Source: Citricoccus sp. WCRC_4 (GTDB lineage: Bacteria > Actinomycetota > Actinomycetes > Actinomycetales > Micrococcaceae). Taken from it: 15,315 nucleotides of DNA. The DNA is taken from contig JAPFFX010000319.1 in the NCBI GenBank assembly GCA_026645375.1, positions 1 to 15,315 of the forward strand. The letters run 5' to 3'. Shown one piece after another: positions 14,668 to 15,315 of this stretch. The translations under genes were made by a program, and so were the position numbers. Below the pieces are notes generated by a model, which was not told the DNA's origin, searched no databases, and saw only the letters and a list, made by a program, of their open reading frames with translations. Every line of letters begins with the position of its first letter. The first letter of the stretch is position 1.

Positions 14668-14882
14668 GTCCCGGCCCCCGCGAGCCCCGGGATCGGCGAC
14701 ACGATGTTGCAGCGGCCTTGTGCACCGGCCCGGCCGGCGGAGCCGTCGGGTGAGCCGGGCACGGGGGCCAGACCGGAACGGTCGTGACCTGCGAACCTGT
14801 ACGGAGTCTGGGTGTACCCGTGGAATCCGGTGCGAACACGGCGGAAACGGGAACAGAGGGAAACGCCGACACGTTCGTCGCA

Positions 14883-14913
14883 TTGGAGCCGTGAGACGTT
14901 TTAGGGCCATAAT
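14883..14913 (+). promoter_or_regulatory. Candidate ctaE promoter
   Basis: CATAAT at 14908-14913 is the most consensus-like -10 box in the window and lies 6 nt before the ctaE GTG start at 14920. A possible -35, TTGGAG, lies at 14883-14888 with a 19-nt spacer. The 264-bp gap between trpD and ctaE otherwise shows only a short direct repeat TGCGAAC (14790-14796 and 14831-14837). Confidence 0.5.
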
Positions 14914-14919
14914 GGGCGG

Positions 14920-15150
14920 GTGACGACTGCAACCCATGCCCTCCCCAGGCCCGCGACAGGGCTCCCCAGCCGACCCAATATGGTGCAAGTAGGCACCATG
15001 GTCTGGCTCTCCAGCGAGCTCATGTTCTTCGGTGGCAAGTCCGGACTTTTTCAGGCGCTCAGTAAGGTCGCGTGCTGCGGTCTCGCTCGCAGGAGCGGCT
15101 GCCTGAACGACAAACCGCGCCGCCTTTTCGTCCGACCTGGCTTTTCGTAA
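14920..15150 (+). pseudogene. ctaE: Cytochrome c oxidase subunit III, 5' fragment, interrupted
   Basis: The frame starts with GTG at 14920 and encodes the typical N terminus of actinobacterial subunit III of the aa3 oxidase: PNMVQVGTMVWLSSELMFFGG, the beginning of the first membrane helix. Similarity ends abruptly after residue 39 (base 15036), where the family continues with a segment like LFAMYFTLR. The frame then runs through unrelated residues to a stop at 15148-15150, giving 76 aa instead of about 200. None of the three forward frames after 15036 resumes the family sequence, so a simple frameshift does not explain it. In actinobacteria ctaE normally leads the ctaE-qcrCAB operon, which would be expected next. 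Either an insertion or an assembly break is responsible. Confidence 0.75.
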
Positions 15151-15315
15151 CCACCACCGGCGCCAGGGTGAACCGGACCGGCCCAATCAAGCCGCACGAG
15201 ATGACAGCGACCGGGAGCGATTGCTGGCGCTACGACGTGAGCTGGCCGATGGGCCAATGCTGTCTGATGTTTGAGGCGTCTTTAGAGCGCGATCGGTGAC
15301 ATTGCGAGCGACAGC
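15037..15315. other. Unidentified foreign segment replacing the rest of ctaE
   Basis: This stretch follows the ctaE break and continues to the window edge. Its GC content is about 63% by hand count over 15061-15300, below the rest of the window. It opens with the perfect 12-bp palindrome AAGTCCGGACTT (15037-15048). Two open but unassigned frames are present: plus strand 15107-15274, without an ATG, ending in LLALRRELADGPMLSDV; and minus strand from 15186 leftward, including EKAARFVVQAAAPASE and RDLTERLKKSGL. I recognise neither. It may be the end of a mobile element or sequence joined in assembly. Confidence 0.4.

Noticed and set aside
14665..15186. Minus-strand 173-codon frame spanning the ctaE junction
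   Set aside because: Left of 15037 it is antisense to ctaE and to non-coding DNA. The part right of the junction could belong to a real gene of the foreign segment but is too short to identify.
1..15315. tRNA, rRNA, CRISPR array or prophage
   Set aside because: No cloverleaf-like sequences, no rRNA segments, no regularly spaced long repeats and no phage structural genes were seen.

Overview
This is a high-GC (about 70%) actinobacterial chromosome fragment. The gene content and the trpD / ctaE divergent arrangement fit a Micrococcaceae-like actinomycete, but the genus cannot be fixed from sequence alone. The window starts inside one gene and ends inside a disrupted one, so it may be a complete draft contig.

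Left part (1-5403, + strand): a 5'-truncated EctB-family diaminobutyrate transaminase is followed after 24 nt by a 1397-residue Pls/PosA-type single-module peptide synthetase (adenylation domain, carrier domain, six membrane helices alternating with three hexapeptide-repeat-like domains). The simplest reading is a biosynthetic pair: the transaminase makes L-2,4-diaminobutyrate (DAB) from aspartate semialdehyde, and the membrane synthetase polymerises it into a cationic homopolymer (poly-DAB), as Pls does with lysine to make epsilon-poly-lysine. The predicted substrate pocket carries an acidic residue, which suits a basic amino acid. This is the most interesting system in the window.

Middle (5389-12702): a convergent amidase, a VOC-fold protein and a SulP-family anion transporter form a minus-strand run. 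Divergent to it are an AarF/UbiB-type atypical kinase and a second VOC-fold protein. Next comes a translationally coupled minus-strand pair: a SatD-family protein with a C-terminal helix-turn-helix, and a small membrane protein.

Right part (12793-15036): a DUF3054-type membrane protein, a stand-alone Lrp/AsnC ligand-binding (RAM) protein, a good bidirectional terminator, trpD (minus) and the start of ctaE (plus). The trpD / ctaE neighbourhood is conserved in actinobacteria. The ctaE frame loses all similarity after about 39 codons, at 15036, and runs into about 280 bp of lower-GC sequence of unknown origin up to the window end. This could be a mobile-element insertion or an assembly junction.

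Several genes lack a Shine-Dalgarno sequence and instead have a TANNNT or TATAAT-like -10 box 6-8 nt before the start codon, which suggests leaderless transcripts. No tRNA, rRNA or CRISPR array was seen.
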